NCBI GenBank assembly: GCA_937870825.1
Contig: CALMZO010000267.1
Location: 1-34,285, forward strand
From: an uncultured Chloroflexota bacterium
GTDB taxonomy: Bacteria > Chloroflexota > Anaerolineae > UBA4142 > SHND01
DNA: 34,285 nt
Direction of reading: 5' to 3'
Position 1 is the stretch's first letter, and each line of letters starts with the position of its first letter. This document shows positions 25,168-32,339 of this stretch, piece after piece. Below the pieces are notes generated by a model, which was not told the origin of the DNA, did not search any database, and was given only the letters and a program-made list of their open reading frames with translations. The translations under genes and the position numbers were made by a program.

Positions 25168-25514
25168 TACCGTCCGGCAGCGCGAACCAGCTCAGAACGT
25201 ACCTCGGATACATTCTCTGTATCTTGAGGTACACGTTCCGCTTCGGGGAATTGTTTGAGGATTAATTCTGCAGAGGGTAACCGGTCTTGGGCGTCGAGAC
25301 GCGCCACGTCAAGCAGCGCGAAATAATCTTGGGTACAATCCGCGCACTGGATTAAATGGCCAGCAAGTTCGGGAAATTTGGTTGCAGCATCGCGGCCCGT
25401 GAGCTCGTATTGAACAAATTCGGGTAAAAGAGCTTGCAGCGTATCACAATCCGCTTCTTCCGGGGTGGTCGCAAACAGCAGGTCCAGCGAACGAGTGAAA
25501 TGTTTGATATCCAA
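25167..25514 (-). CDS. Zinc-finger anti-sigma factor
   Basis: A 115-residue soluble protein with an anti-sigma zinc-binding domain. A first cysteine in EADCDTLQALLPEFVQYE precedes the HLIQCADC motif (H-x3-C-x2-C) that defines zf-HC2/ZAS anti-sigma factors. No membrane helix follows, so it is cytoplasmic. The start is a TTG at 25514, with AAGGAG 8 nt upstream; no ATG fits. It lies 133 nt downstream of the ECF sigma gene on the same strand, so it probably inhibits that sigma factor, as such neighbours usually do. The signal it senses is unknown; zinc-domain anti-sigmas often respond to redox. Confidence 0.75.
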   Translation of the reverse strand: MDIKHFTRSLDLLFATTPEEADCDTLQALLPEFVQYELTGRDAATKFPELAGHLIQCADCTQDYFALLDVARLDAQDRLPSAELILKQFPEAERVPQDTENVSEVRSELVRAAGR

Positions 25515-25647
25515 GTTGTGTACTCCTTGGAGGATAGGCGCGCCGCAAAATCAGGATGGATGCATTTTGCGTCTCGCTATCCGCGCACAGGCGTGCATTT
25601 GGTTAGACGCCTTTGTCGGTGTAAATCTTACAAGCCAAAACTCCGGT

Positions 25648-26307
25648 TCAGTCTTGAAACGCGCCGAGAATATCACCTTTGCTCAAATGGCGTTCCTGCA
25701 ACTGCGCGAGAAATTTTTTGCGCGCATCGTGCAAGAGTTTGTATAGCGTGTTGCGATTGAGGTCGAGCGCGGCTGCCACTTCGTCCATCGAACGTCCTTC
25801 CCAAATCACCGCAACCAACGCGAGACGCTGACGTTCACTCAATTCCGTTTGAACAATCTGCTGACACAATTCGATGTAATGACGCTGTTCCGCCAAACGT
25901 TCCACATCATCGCGCGCGAGTTGTACGCCGTCTGATAACAATTTCGCAAAGACACTTTTTTCTTCCTCGCGCAATTGGTCGAGCGAAAGGTCACGATAAC
26001 GATGCCGCCGCAATTCACTCGCCGCGCGATTGATGGCAAAACGGTACGCCCACGTCGTAAATTTCGCCTCGCCGCGAAAGGTATCCAGCGCGCCGCGAAT
26101 CTCCAAAATCGTCTCTTGCGTCAAATCTTGCGCCAACTCGCGCACGCGGTCACGCGTCCAACCGCGCAGGCGGCTGCGGCGACGGGAAAGATAAATAATA
26201 ATGGCGCGCAAGAGTCGGTCTCGCAAATCATTCAACGCCTCGTCAAATGCTTTGCCAGAGTCCGCGCGCAATGTGTCAAGCCATTCTTGATTCGTGCGGT
26301 CTGCCAT
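25648..26307 (-). CDS. ECF-type RNA polymerase sigma factor
   Basis: A 219-residue extracytoplasmic-function sigma factor with only regions 2 and 4. Region 2 is seen as RVRELAQDLTQETILEIRGALDTF, then TWAYRFAINRAASELRR (the 2.4 helix contacting the -10 element). Region 4 is seen as LSERQRLALVAVIWEGRSMDEVAAAL, then a helix-turn-helix ending LYKLLHDARKKFL. It has no added C-terminal domain. A zinc-finger anti-sigma gene follows, and the prkA-DUF444-spoVR operon comes after that, so it may control a stress response. Its own promoter looks housekeeping-type rather than autoregulated. Confidence 0.9.
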   Translation of the reverse strand: MADRTNQEWLDTLRADSGKAFDEALNDLRDRLLRAIIIYLSRRRSRLRGWTRDRVRELAQDLTQETILEIRGALDTFRGEAKFTTWAYRFAINRAASELRRHRYRDLSLDQLREEEKSVFAKLLSDGVQLARDDVERLAEQRHYIELCQQIVQTELSERQRLALVAVIWEGRSMDEVAAALDLNRNTLYKLLHDARKKFLAQLQERHLSKGDILGAFQD

Positions 26308-26339
26308 GGAGAATTCTGATAAATGCTGGATTCGTTAAA

Positions 26340-26368
26340 ACTATAGCACAAACGTTTGCCCTCGTAAA
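26340..26368 (-). promoter_or_regulatory. Sigma-70-type promoter of the ECF sigma gene
   Basis: On the minus strand, TTTACG (26368-26363), a 17-nt spacer and TATAGT (26345-26340). Transcription would start near 26333, leaving a leader of about 25 nt before the ATG at 26307. Confidence 0.5.
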
Positions 26369-26523
26369 AAGACAGAATTTGAATTTCATTTTTCGTGTCG
26401 GGGCTGGAGCAATGATAAGCGAGCGGGGTTAAACTGCAATTAAAATTCGCTGTGATAACGGGCGCGTGAAATCAAGCACAGAATTTTCCTTGCTTGCCGC
26501 AGCCGGCTTGGACGAGAGTTGTT

Positions 26524-26550
26524 TGTCACAAATCAACCTCCTCCTTCGTC
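26524..26550 (+). promoter_or_regulatory. ECF41-type promoter of the SDR-sigma operon
   Basis: TGTCACA (26524-26530), exactly 16 nt, then CGTC (26547-26550). This is the published ECF41 target pattern as I recall it (TGTCACA-n16-CGTC). It lies upstream of an operon whose last gene encodes an ECF41 sigma factor, so direct autoregulation is expected. The transcript should start near 26556-26560. Confidence 0.85.
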
Positions 26551-26576
26551 TTGATTTCTGAAAACGAATGAGGAGG
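26537..26576 (+). promoter_or_regulatory. Hairpin that masks the Shine-Dalgarno of the ECF41 operon
   Basis: CCTCCTC (26537-26543) pairs perfectly with GAGGAGG (26570-26576), the ribosome-binding site 7 nt before the ATG. The stem continues, after one mismatch, with TTCGT / ACGAA. The left arm is the spacer of the ECF41 promoter, so only RNA starting farther upstream would contain both arms. Confidence 0.55.
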
Positions 26577-26583
26577 ATTTTTT

Positions 26584-27411
26584 ATGTCGCGTGTTTTGGT
26601 CACGGGCGGAACGGGCATGTTGGGACGCGTGCTTGTTCCAAAGTTACACCAGGCAGGTTATAGTGTACGGGTGATGTCGCGTCATCCGCGTTCCGAAAAT
26701 GTTCAGCGCGAAATCGAATGGGCGCAAGCGGACGTGTTGACCGGCGAAGGTTTGCGCGAGAGCGTCCGCGAGGTAGATGTCATCATTCACGGCGCGAGCA
26801 ATCCGATAGGCAAAAATATGTATGCGGTTGAAGTCGAAGGCACGCGCAATGTCTTGAACGCCGCGCGCGACGCGAACATTTCGCATTTCATTTACGTTTC
26901 TATCGTCGGTATTGACCGCACGCCGCACGAGTATTACACTGCGAAATTGGCTGCGGAACGGGTTGTAGAGACGTTTTCGTCTCGCTCCGCCGGTCAACGT
27001 AACTTCTCTACAACGATTTTACGTGGCACGCAATTTTTTGAATTGATTGATTTTCGGCTCCAGCATCTGGCGCGTTTTCCCATCGTCGTCCTCGACCCGC
27101 ACATGAAATTTCAACCCGTTGACGTGCGCGAATTTTCCGATGCATTGGTGGAACTCGCGCGCAAACCCGCACAAGGTTTGCTGCCCGATTTCGGCGGTCC
27201 TCAAATTTTGGGACTGGGCGAAATTTTGCGCGAATGGCTGCGCGCAAAACAATTGCGCCGTTTTGTCGTGAACGTTCGGGCGCCGGGAAAATTTGCGGAC
27301 GCGTGTCGTCGAGGATTAAACACAAACGCGTTGCAGCGTTGCGGAAAAATTACGTGGCGTGATTGGCTTGCGGAACAGCACAAAACTTTCGAGGTTTCCG
27401 GAAACCTATAA
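26584..27411 (+). CDS. NAD(P)-binding SDR (NmrA/atypical epimerase-like)
   Basis: A 275-residue Rossmann-fold protein. The N-terminal motif RVLVTGGTGMLGR is the atypical-SDR nucleotide-binding loop. EVDVIIHGASNPIG and the YYTAKLAAERVV helix follow the NmrA-like pattern, and the classical tyrosine-lysine pair is in YYTAK. TTILRGTQFFE is also characteristic. First gene of a three-gene operon ending with an ECF41 sigma factor. ECF41 genes are typically beside carboxymuconolactone decarboxylases, oxidoreductases or epimerases, and this gene fills that role. Substrate unknown. Starts 7 nt after a GAGGAGG, the strongest ribosome-binding site in the window. Confidence 0.88.
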   Translation: MSRVLVTGGTGMLGRVLVPKLHQAGYSVRVMSRHPRSENVQREIEWAQADVLTGEGLRESVREVDVIIHGASNPIGKNMYAVEVEGTRNVLNAARDANISHFIYVSIVGIDRTPHEYYTAKLAAERVVETFSSRSAGQRNFSTTILRGTQFFELIDFRLQHLARFPIVVLDPHMKFQPVDVREFSDALVELARKPAQGLLPDFGGPQILGLGEILREWLRAKQLRRFVVNVRAPGKFADACRRGLNTNALQRCGKITWRDWLAEQHKTFEVSGNL

Positions 27412-27431
27412 GGTCTCTCGCGGAGGCACAC

Positions 27432-27854
27432 ATGACCACTCAACGCATGTTACAAATTCTCGTCGCGATGCTCGGCGTTGTGAATGCGGCAACGGGACTC
27501 GCGTTACTGTTTGCGCCGCAATGGTTTTTTGAAAACATCGGCAGCTATCCGCCGTTCAATCGGCATTACGAAGGGGACCTGGGCGCGTTCGTCACGGCGA
27601 TTGGAATCGGATTGTTGTGGGCAGCGCGCAATCCGCGCCACTATCGCGCGCTCATCGGCATCGCGCTCATTTCCAATGCGCTGCATCTCGTCAATCACAT
27701 TTACGATGATGTGATTCTCGCCGCGTCGTTGCCACAAATGATGCAAGGCGCGATTCCCGTCGGTTTTCAAATGGTACTGCTCGGACTCGCGTTGTATCTC
27801 GCCTCTTTGCCGACATCACAAACAAATGAAATCCGAACGTCTCCAGCAATTTAA
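27432..27854 (+). CDS. Four-helix membrane protein of the ECF41 operon
   Basis: A 140-residue integral membrane protein with four hydrophobic helices. Its loop FFENIGSYPPFNRHYEGDLGAF and the later LHLVNHIYDD look like conserved, probably functional, polar patches. I know no assigned function. GGAGG lies 5 nt before the ATG at 27432; an in-frame upstream ATG at 27363 lies inside the SDR gene. Its end overlaps the sigma gene by 29 nt, implying translational coupling. Being membrane-bound, it could sense or relay a signal to the sigma factor, but that is speculation. Confidence 0.7.
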   Translation: MTTQRMLQILVAMLGVVNAATGLALLFAPQWFFENIGSYPPFNRHYEGDLGAFVTAIGIGLLWAARNPRHYRALIGIALISNALHLVNHIYDDVILAASLPQMMQGAIPVGFQMVLLGLALYLASLPTSQTNEIRTSPAI

Positions 27855-28698
27855 CGCGCTGCGCCCACTCTTGTTTTCCATCGCGTATCGCATGACGGCG
27901 CGCGTGATGGACGCCGAAGATATTTTGCAAGAGGCGTACTTGCGTTGGGAACGCGCCGCGGAAAGCGACGTGCGCGACGCCAAAGCATTTCTCACCACCG
28001 TTGTCACGCGCCTTGCCATTGACCAATTGCGCGCGGCGAAAACACAGCGCGAAACGTATCTCGGACCGTGGCTGCCCGAACCGTTATTGACGGACGAAAC
28101 GAGTCCGAACGACGCGGCGGAATTGTCCGAATCGCTTTCGTTCGCGTTTCTCGTGCTGCTGGAGCAATTGTCGCCGGTCGAACGCGCAGTCTTTTTATTG
28201 CGCGAAATTTTTGAATACGAGTACGCCGATGTGGCGCGCATCGTGAATAAATCCGAAGCGAATTGTCGGCAATTGGTGAAACGCGCGCGCGAACATTTGC
28301 GCGCGACGCAATCGCCTGTCCACGCGTCACGCGACACCGAAGCGGCAGTGCTGGGGAATTTTGCCAGCGCGCTGCTGAACGGCGATGTCCCCGGTTTGCT
28401 CGCCCTGCTGAGTCCGGATGTAACGTGCATCTCGGACGGCGGTGGGAACGTTGTCGCGGCGCGTCGTCCGATTTACGGTGCGGACAAAGTATCGCGTTTT
28501 TTGTTTGGCATTTATCGCGCCATGCCGCACGATTTGACGGTTGATGTCGCCACCGTGAACGGCAATCCCGCGTTCGTCGGCTACAGCGCGGGCAGACCGT
28601 ACTTTGTCATGGCGTTTGAACTGGACGGGGAAAAAATTCGCAACATCTACAGTGTGCGGAATCCGGACAAGATGCGGCATTTGGAAAAGAGAGCTTGA
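27826..28698 (+). CDS. ECF41-family sigma factor (SigJ-like) with SnoaL-like C-domain
   Basis: A 290-residue sigma factor. Regions 2 and 4 are visible as LFSIAYRMTARVMDAEDILQ, TTVVTRLAIDQLR, the family tag YLGPWLPEPL, and LSPVERAVFLLREIFEYEYA with the NKSEANCRQLVKRAREHL helix. From about residue 175 a SnoaL-like domain follows, including ISDGGGNVVAARRPIYGADK and the conserved VNGNPAFV, then IRNIYSVRNPDKMRHL. That fused domain acts as built-in regulator in ECF41 proteins, which have no separate anti-sigma factor. ECF41 target promoters read TGTCACA-n16-CGTC, and one lies upstream of this operon. It overlaps the membrane gene by 29 nt. Confidence 0.95.
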   Translation: MKSERLQQFNALRPLLFSIAYRMTARVMDAEDILQEAYLRWERAAESDVRDAKAFLTTVVTRLAIDQLRAAKTQRETYLGPWLPEPLLTDETSPNDAAELSESLSFAFLVLLEQLSPVERAVFLLREIFEYEYADVARIVNKSEANCRQLVKRAREHLRATQSPVHASRDTEAAVLGNFASALLNGDVPGLLALLSPDVTCISDGGGNVVAARRPIYGADKVSRFLFGIYRAMPHDLTVDVATVNGNPAFVGYSAGRPYFVMAFELDGEKIRNIYSVRNPDKMRHLEKRA

Positions 28699-28711
28699 GG
28701 TTGGAGATTGT

Positions 28712-28800
28712 ATGGCGCACATGGCTGATAGCAAATAGCATATTGCCACTTTCTGATTACTGCCCACTATCGCACTATTGCGCCATCGCACTACCGCACT
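28712..28800. repeat. Word-like intergenic repeat after the ECF41 operon
   Basis: Permuted GCACTAT, CGCACTA and ATTGCGCC words fill the gap between convergent genes, with TGATAGC / GCTATC-like arms at the left. No coding potential and no T-run terminator is seen. Confidence 0.6.
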
Positions 28801-29446
28801 ATTTACGCCCATAATCCGCCGGAACCTCGCCCCACTCTTGCGTGCGCCATTTCAAGATTTTGTTTGGATACACGTGCGCGTGTAACCATTCTTCCGCGCG
28901 TGCGATGCGTTCAAACAAATTTGCGTTGCGTCGGCTGCGCGGCAGCTGCGTTTTGCATCGTTTTGCCGCAACCCACGCGAGGGCATTGCGCGAATCGGAA
29001 TAAATCGGCGACGCGTCATTTTGTTCGCGCAAAAGCATCAGCGTTTCCACAATCGCTAAAAATTCGCCGATGTTGTTTGTCCCTTCAGGAAACGGACCGC
29101 GTTCAAAAAGAATTTCCCCTGTTTCTGTTTTCACCGCGCGATATTCCATCACGCCCGGATTGCCCGCGCACGCCGCGTCCGCGCAATAGCTTTGCAGAAT
29201 CGGCGGCGCAATGCCGAGCAAGCGCAATTGTTTCCAACGCATGTTCGGTTGCGCGTTGTATTCCGCGCGCCGTTCGCGTACAGCATGACCAGCGCCAAAC
29301 GCCGCCTCCGCCTCTGCGCGCGTGTTGAATGCTTTGTATTGCGCGCCCGCGAATCCATTCACTTGCGCGGATGCTTCATCCCACGTTGTAAAAATTCCCG
29401 TGCGGCGTCCTTTCCAGACGACGTAAAATTTTTGTTTGCGATTCAT
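28799..29446 (-). CDS. RNase H with N-terminal viroplasmin domain
   Basis: A 215-residue ribonuclease H that cuts RNA in RNA-DNA hybrids. Residues 1-46 form the viroplasmin/RNase H1 hybrid-binding domain: KFYVVWKGRRTGIFTTWDEA, then AQYKAFNTRAEAEAAF. The catalytic domain starts near residue 86 with YCADAACAGNPG (first Asp). It continues with TNNIGEFLAIVETL (Glu), IYSDSRNALAWV (Asp) and VPADYGRK (last Asp), so the DEDD set is complete. It overlaps nothing but follows the methyltransferase stop by 3 nt (TGA at 29452-29450), so the two are probably co-transcribed. Eukaryotic RNase H1 and some bacterial enzymes share this layout. Confidence 0.9.
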   Translation of the reverse strand: MNRKQKFYVVWKGRRTGIFTTWDEASAQVNGFAGAQYKAFNTRAEAEAAFGAGHAVRERRAEYNAQPNMRWKQLRLLGIAPPILQSYCADAACAGNPGVMEYRAVKTETGEILFERGPFPEGTNNIGEFLAIVETLMLLREQNDASPIYSDSRNALAWVAAKRCKTQLPRSRRNANLFERIARAEEWLHAHVYPNKILKWRTQEWGEVPADYGRK

Positions 29447-29449
29447 GAT

Positions 29450-30106
29450 TCACGCGCGTTTCTCCCCCCGCACCCTCCCCAACATCGGCGCACGCGCGGC
29501 GCGAAATTCCAAATTCACCAGACCAACCTCTTGCATCAACGCGGGCAAATCTTGTACGCCGCGCCTCATGCCGCCGTGCGCCATCAAGTGAGAGATGAAA
29601 CGCTCAAGTCCGCTGTCGGGACTCTTCAAATCCACAATCACCACGCGCCCGCCCGGTTTCAACACGCGATAAATTTCTCGCAGTCCCGCGCGTTTCAGGT
29701 TATCGGGCAAATGGTGCATCATCAAGCTGCTCAACACGACGTCGAACGAATTGTCCGCGAACGAGAGCTGTTCAATCGGTTCGAGGCGAAATTCGATATT
29801 TAATTTTTCATCCGCCGCGTTCGCGCGCGCGACCTCAATCATTTCCGGCGACGCGTCAATTCCAAACACGCTGCCCGTTTCGCCCGCCGCGCGTTTTGCC
29901 AAACGCGTTAACTCCCCCGTTCCGCATCCAACATCCAAAACGCTGTCTCCCGCGCGAATTTGCGCCGCGTCAATCGTCCACGCGCGCAATTTTTTACTCT
30001 GTCCCAACGTCAGCAGCTGCACAGTCAAATCATAATACTTTGCCCAATGAATCGTGTGCCCTTCGGTCTGCGGCGCGTGCGCGTGCGTGTGAATGCCATG
30101 TGTCAT
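29450..30106 (-). CDS. Class I SAM methyltransferase with His-rich N terminus
   Basis: A 218-residue methyltransferase of the UbiE/Methyltransf_11 kind. Motif I is VLDVGCGTGELTRLA, the acidic residue of motif II is in GIDASPEMIEVA, and the LMMHHLPD and LREIYRVLKPGGRVVIVD stretches are standard. Its first 24 residues hold seven or eight histidines (THGIHTHAHAPQTEGH), suggesting metal binding or sensing. AAAGGAG lies 6 nt before the ATG at 30106, which rules out an in-frame start at 30214. Two inverted repeats upstream (30152-30177 and 30199-30231) look like operators. Substrate unknown; quinone, arsenic or another small molecule are possible. Confidence 0.85.
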   Translation of the reverse strand: MTHGIHTHAHAPQTEGHTIHWAKYYDLTVQLLTLGQSKKLRAWTIDAAQIRAGDSVLDVGCGTGELTRLAKRAAGETGSVFGIDASPEMIEVARANAADEKLNIEFRLEPIEQLSFADNSFDVVLSSLMMHHLPDNLKRAGLREIYRVLKPGGRVVIVDLKSPDSGLERFISHLMAHGGMRRGVQDLPALMQEVGLVNLEFRAARAPMLGRVRGEKRA

Positions 30107-30151
30107 AATTACGCTCCTTTCGTTTATAATGCGTTCCAATTCTGGGTGATA

Positions 30152-30231
30152 GTGTAACGGACTGTCGCGTGTTACACAACAATCAATTTGTGAAAAAAGT
30201 TCGCTAACGAACAAAATGGCGTAATTGTTCG
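30152..30231. promoter_or_regulatory. Inverted-repeat operator candidates
   Basis: GTGTAAC (30152-30158) and GTTACAC (30171-30177) form a perfect 7-bp inverted repeat with a 12-nt spacer. GTTCG-CTAA-CGAAC (30199-30212) overlaps a second inverted repeat, CGAACAA (30208-30214) and TTGTTCG (30225-30231). All lie upstream of the His-rich methyltransferase. Confidence 0.4.
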
Positions 30232-30340
30232 CTCATGGAGCGCATTTTTGGCATCAGGGGTGTGGACTCGAGCATGTATGCGGTTTCTCCTCATGTCCCC
30301 GCCAAGCGCGAGTCCGAACCTTTAATCACTGAGGTTACGC

Positions 30341-30436
30341 ATGACCAATAAAAACAACGTTCGTGTGCAGAGACGGAAACGCGAATATGCGCGAATTTTG
30401 GCGAATCTGCGCGAAAATTCTAAAAAATTCGCGTGA
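30341..30436 (+). CDS. Candidate 31-residue basic peptide
   Basis: ATG at 30341 follows GAGG by 6 nt and opens a short frame MTNKNNVRVQRRKREYAR, ending in KKFA before TGA. It is strongly basic. Half of it is translated from GCGAATT-type word repeats, so it may be only repeat sequence with a chance ribosome-binding site. Confidence 0.22.
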   Translation: MTNKNNVRVQRRKREYARILANLRENSKKFA

Positions 30437-30545
30437 ATTCGTTTCGATTCGCGTAGATTCGCGTTTGAAAACCTCGCCACAAGTAGTTACTGCGTAACGT
30501 GAGTGAATCATTTAGGAATTCGCTCCAATCTCCAAAGGTGTCCTT

Positions 30546-32009
30546 ATGTTCCGTCCCCGCGTCCAATTTCTCGACCCTGAACTCGTGCCGCAAATTCTCG
30601 AGGAAGCATTTTCCATTCTCGAAAATCCCGGCGTCATTTTTCAATGGCAGCCCGCGTTGGAATTGCTCGCGGACTTTGGCGCGGAAGTGAATTTTGAAAC
30701 CAACACCGCGCAGATTCCCCGCGCGCTCGTCGAACGCGCGTTGAAATCCGCGCCGCGCGAATTTTTCCTGTACGACGCGCAAGGAAACCCGCGCGTGCGG
30801 TACGGCGGCGACGCGATTCATTTCGACCCCGGCTCTTCCGCATTGTGGATGTACGACAGCGTCACACACGAATATCGCGCGCCCGTCACGCGCGACTTTG
30901 TCGCATACGCGCGCATCGCCGAGTATTTGAATGCGTTCGATGCAATCGCTACCGCGTTCATTCCCGAAGATGTGCCGGGCGAGATGGGCGACCTGTATCG
31001 TTTGTATTTGTGTTTGCGCTGTTCGGACAAACCGATTGTGACGGGCGCGTTCGCGGTGGAAACGATGAGCGTGATGCGCGAATTGTTGAGTACGACTCGC
31101 GGCGATGCTCACGCGTTAAAACAAAAACCGCGCGCGGTGTTTGATGTGTGTCCCACCCCCCCCTTGCAGTGGAGTGACAACACGAGCGCAAACATCATCG
31201 AAGGCGCGCGCAATTTTATTCCGATGGAACTCGTCGCCGTTCCGTTGTCCGGTGCCGCCGCGCCGATTACGCTCATCGGTTCGGTTGTGCAGCACGTTGC
31301 GGAAAATTTTTCAGGACTCACGTTGCATCAATGCGCGCAGCCCGGCGCGCCCGTCGTGTTTGGCGGCGCGCCTTCCATTTTCGACATGCGAATGGGTGTG
31401 ACGCCGCTGGGCGCGCTCGAAAGTTCGATGATGTCGTGCGCGACGGCGCAAGTGGCAAAACATCTCGGCTTGCCCACGCACGGCTATCTCGGCTTGTCCG
31501 ACACAAAATTGCCCGACATGCAAGCGGGTTGGGAAACGGGCATGAGCGCGCTGCTCGGCGCGCTCGCGGGCGTGAACATGATGAGCGGCGCGGGGCTTTT
31601 GGACAGCGCGGGCGCGTTCAGTATCGAAAAAATGATTGCGGATGCCGAAGTGATTGCGATGGCGCGCAAAACGGTGGAAGGAATTGGGCGCGTTCAAGAA
31701 GGCACGTTCGCATTGGCGATGCTGCAAGCGATTGGACCGGGCGGAACGTTTTTGGACTCCGCGCAAACATTCGAGCGTTTTCGGCTCGACCAAATTCAAC
31801 ATTCGGCGATTGTTGACCGCGTGACGCGGCGCACATGGCTCGCGCAAGGCAAGATGGATACGATTGCGCGCGCGCGATTGCAGCGCGCAAAAATTGAAAA
31901 GGAATTACAGCCGCGTGTGATGGATGAACATGTCGCGCGCGCGCTGGAGGAAATCGTCGCGCGTGTGGCAAAGGAGAGTGGGATGGAGGAATTGCCAGAG
32001 TTGGAATGA
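30546..32009 (+). CDS. MttB superfamily methyltransferase (non-pyrrolysine)
   Basis: A 487-residue TIM-barrel corrinoid-dependent methyltransferase of the trimethylamine methyltransferase family. It opens FLDPELVPQILEEAFSIL and has GGDAIHFDPGSSALWMYD, FDVCPTPPLQWSD, and GMSALLGALAGVNMMSGAGLLDS, all typical. The frame is full length with no internal TAG, so there is no pyrrolysine; such homologues, like MtgB, act on glycine betaine or related quaternary amines. No corrinoid protein, reductive activator or methyltetrahydrofolate methyltransferase lies in the window. AAAGGTG lies upstream of the ATG at 30546. A run of eight C (31156-31163) encodes TPP. Substrate unassigned. Confidence 0.88.
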   Translation: MFRPRVQFLDPELVPQILEEAFSILENPGVIFQWQPALELLADFGAEVNFETNTAQIPRALVERALKSAPREFFLYDAQGNPRVRYGGDAIHFDPGSSALWMYDSVTHEYRAPVTRDFVAYARIAEYLNAFDAIATAFIPEDVPGEMGDLYRLYLCLRCSDKPIVTGAFAVETMSVMRELLSTTRGDAHALKQKPRAVFDVCPTPPLQWSDNTSANIIEGARNFIPMELVAVPLSGAAAPITLIGSVVQHVAENFSGLTLHQCAQPGAPVVFGGAPSIFDMRMGVTPLGALESSMMSCATAQVAKHLGLPTHGYLGLSDTKLPDMQAGWETGMSALLGALAGVNMMSGAGLLDSAGAFSIEKMIADAEVIAMARKTVEGIGRVQEGTFALAMLQAIGPGGTFLDSAQTFERFRLDQIQHSAIVDRVTRRTWLAQGKMDTIARARLQRAKIEKELQPRVMDEHVARALEEIVARVAKESGMEELPELE

Positions 32010-32024
32010 GAGGACGCTTGGAAA

Positions 32025-32330
32025 TTATCGCGTCACAACCGAAGCGAACGGTTTGATGCGCCGCGCGAGATGTTGCATCAACGCATCCGACGCGACATCG
32101 AGGTCATAATCCGCTTGCAGTCCCAGCCAGAACTTTGCCGATGTGCCAAAGTATTGTGCGAGGCGGAGCGCAGTGTCCGCCGTGACACCACGTTTCCCCA
32201 ATACAATTTCATTGATTCGGCGCGGGTCCACCTCGAGCGCATGTGCAAGTTGATTTTGACTTAGGGACATCGGCTTGAGAAATTCTTCTAGTAAAACCTC
32301 TCCGGGATGAACGGGATGTAGTTTTTTCAT
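32025..32330 (-). CDS. higA: HigA-type antitoxin
   Basis: A 101-residue XRE-family DNA-binding protein of the HigA/VapI type. It begins KKLHPVHPGEVLLEEFLKPM, the signature opening. The helix-turn-helix LSQNQLAHALEVDPRRINEIV comes next, and then RGVTADTALRLAQYFGTS and FWLGLQADYDL. It would neutralise the HigB toxin and repress the operon. GGGG lies about 8 nt before the ATG at 32330. It is second in the operon, after the toxin gene, which is the usual HigBA order. The DNA between the two stops and starts is 9 nt. Confidence 0.93.
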   Translation of the reverse strand: MKKLHPVHPGEVLLEEFLKPMSLSQNQLAHALEVDPRRINEIVLGKRGVTADTALRLAQYFGTSAKFWLGLQADYDLDVASDALMQHLARRIKPFASVVTR

Positions 32331-32339
32331 TTTGTTCCC

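Larger units (their letters stand above)
30107..30545. other. Divergent 439-nt intergenic region
   Basis: No established gene. It contains possible operators near the methyltransferase gene, and a stem formed by GGACTCG (30264-30270) and CGAGTCC (30309-30315) around 38 nt. It also holds a small hairpin AACCT/AGGTT (30317-30336), a candidate 31-codon ORF, a word-repeat cluster (30365-30475) and a GTTAC-TGC-GTAAC hairpin (30486-30498). No known riboswitch core was recognised. Confidence 0.5.

Noticed and set aside
30199..30212. LexA (SOS) box
   Set aside because: The half-sites are in the order GTTCG-N4-CGAAC, the reverse of the known CGAAC-N4-GTTCG box, and the flanking gene is not an SOS gene.
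30240..30340. Cobalamin or other riboswitch before the MttB gene
   Set aside because: A stem GGACTCG/CGAGTCC exists, but no B12-box, no conserved core and no downstream terminator were found.
30546..32009. Pyrrolysine-containing MttB
   Set aside because: The frame is full length without an internal TAG, so no amber codon is read through.
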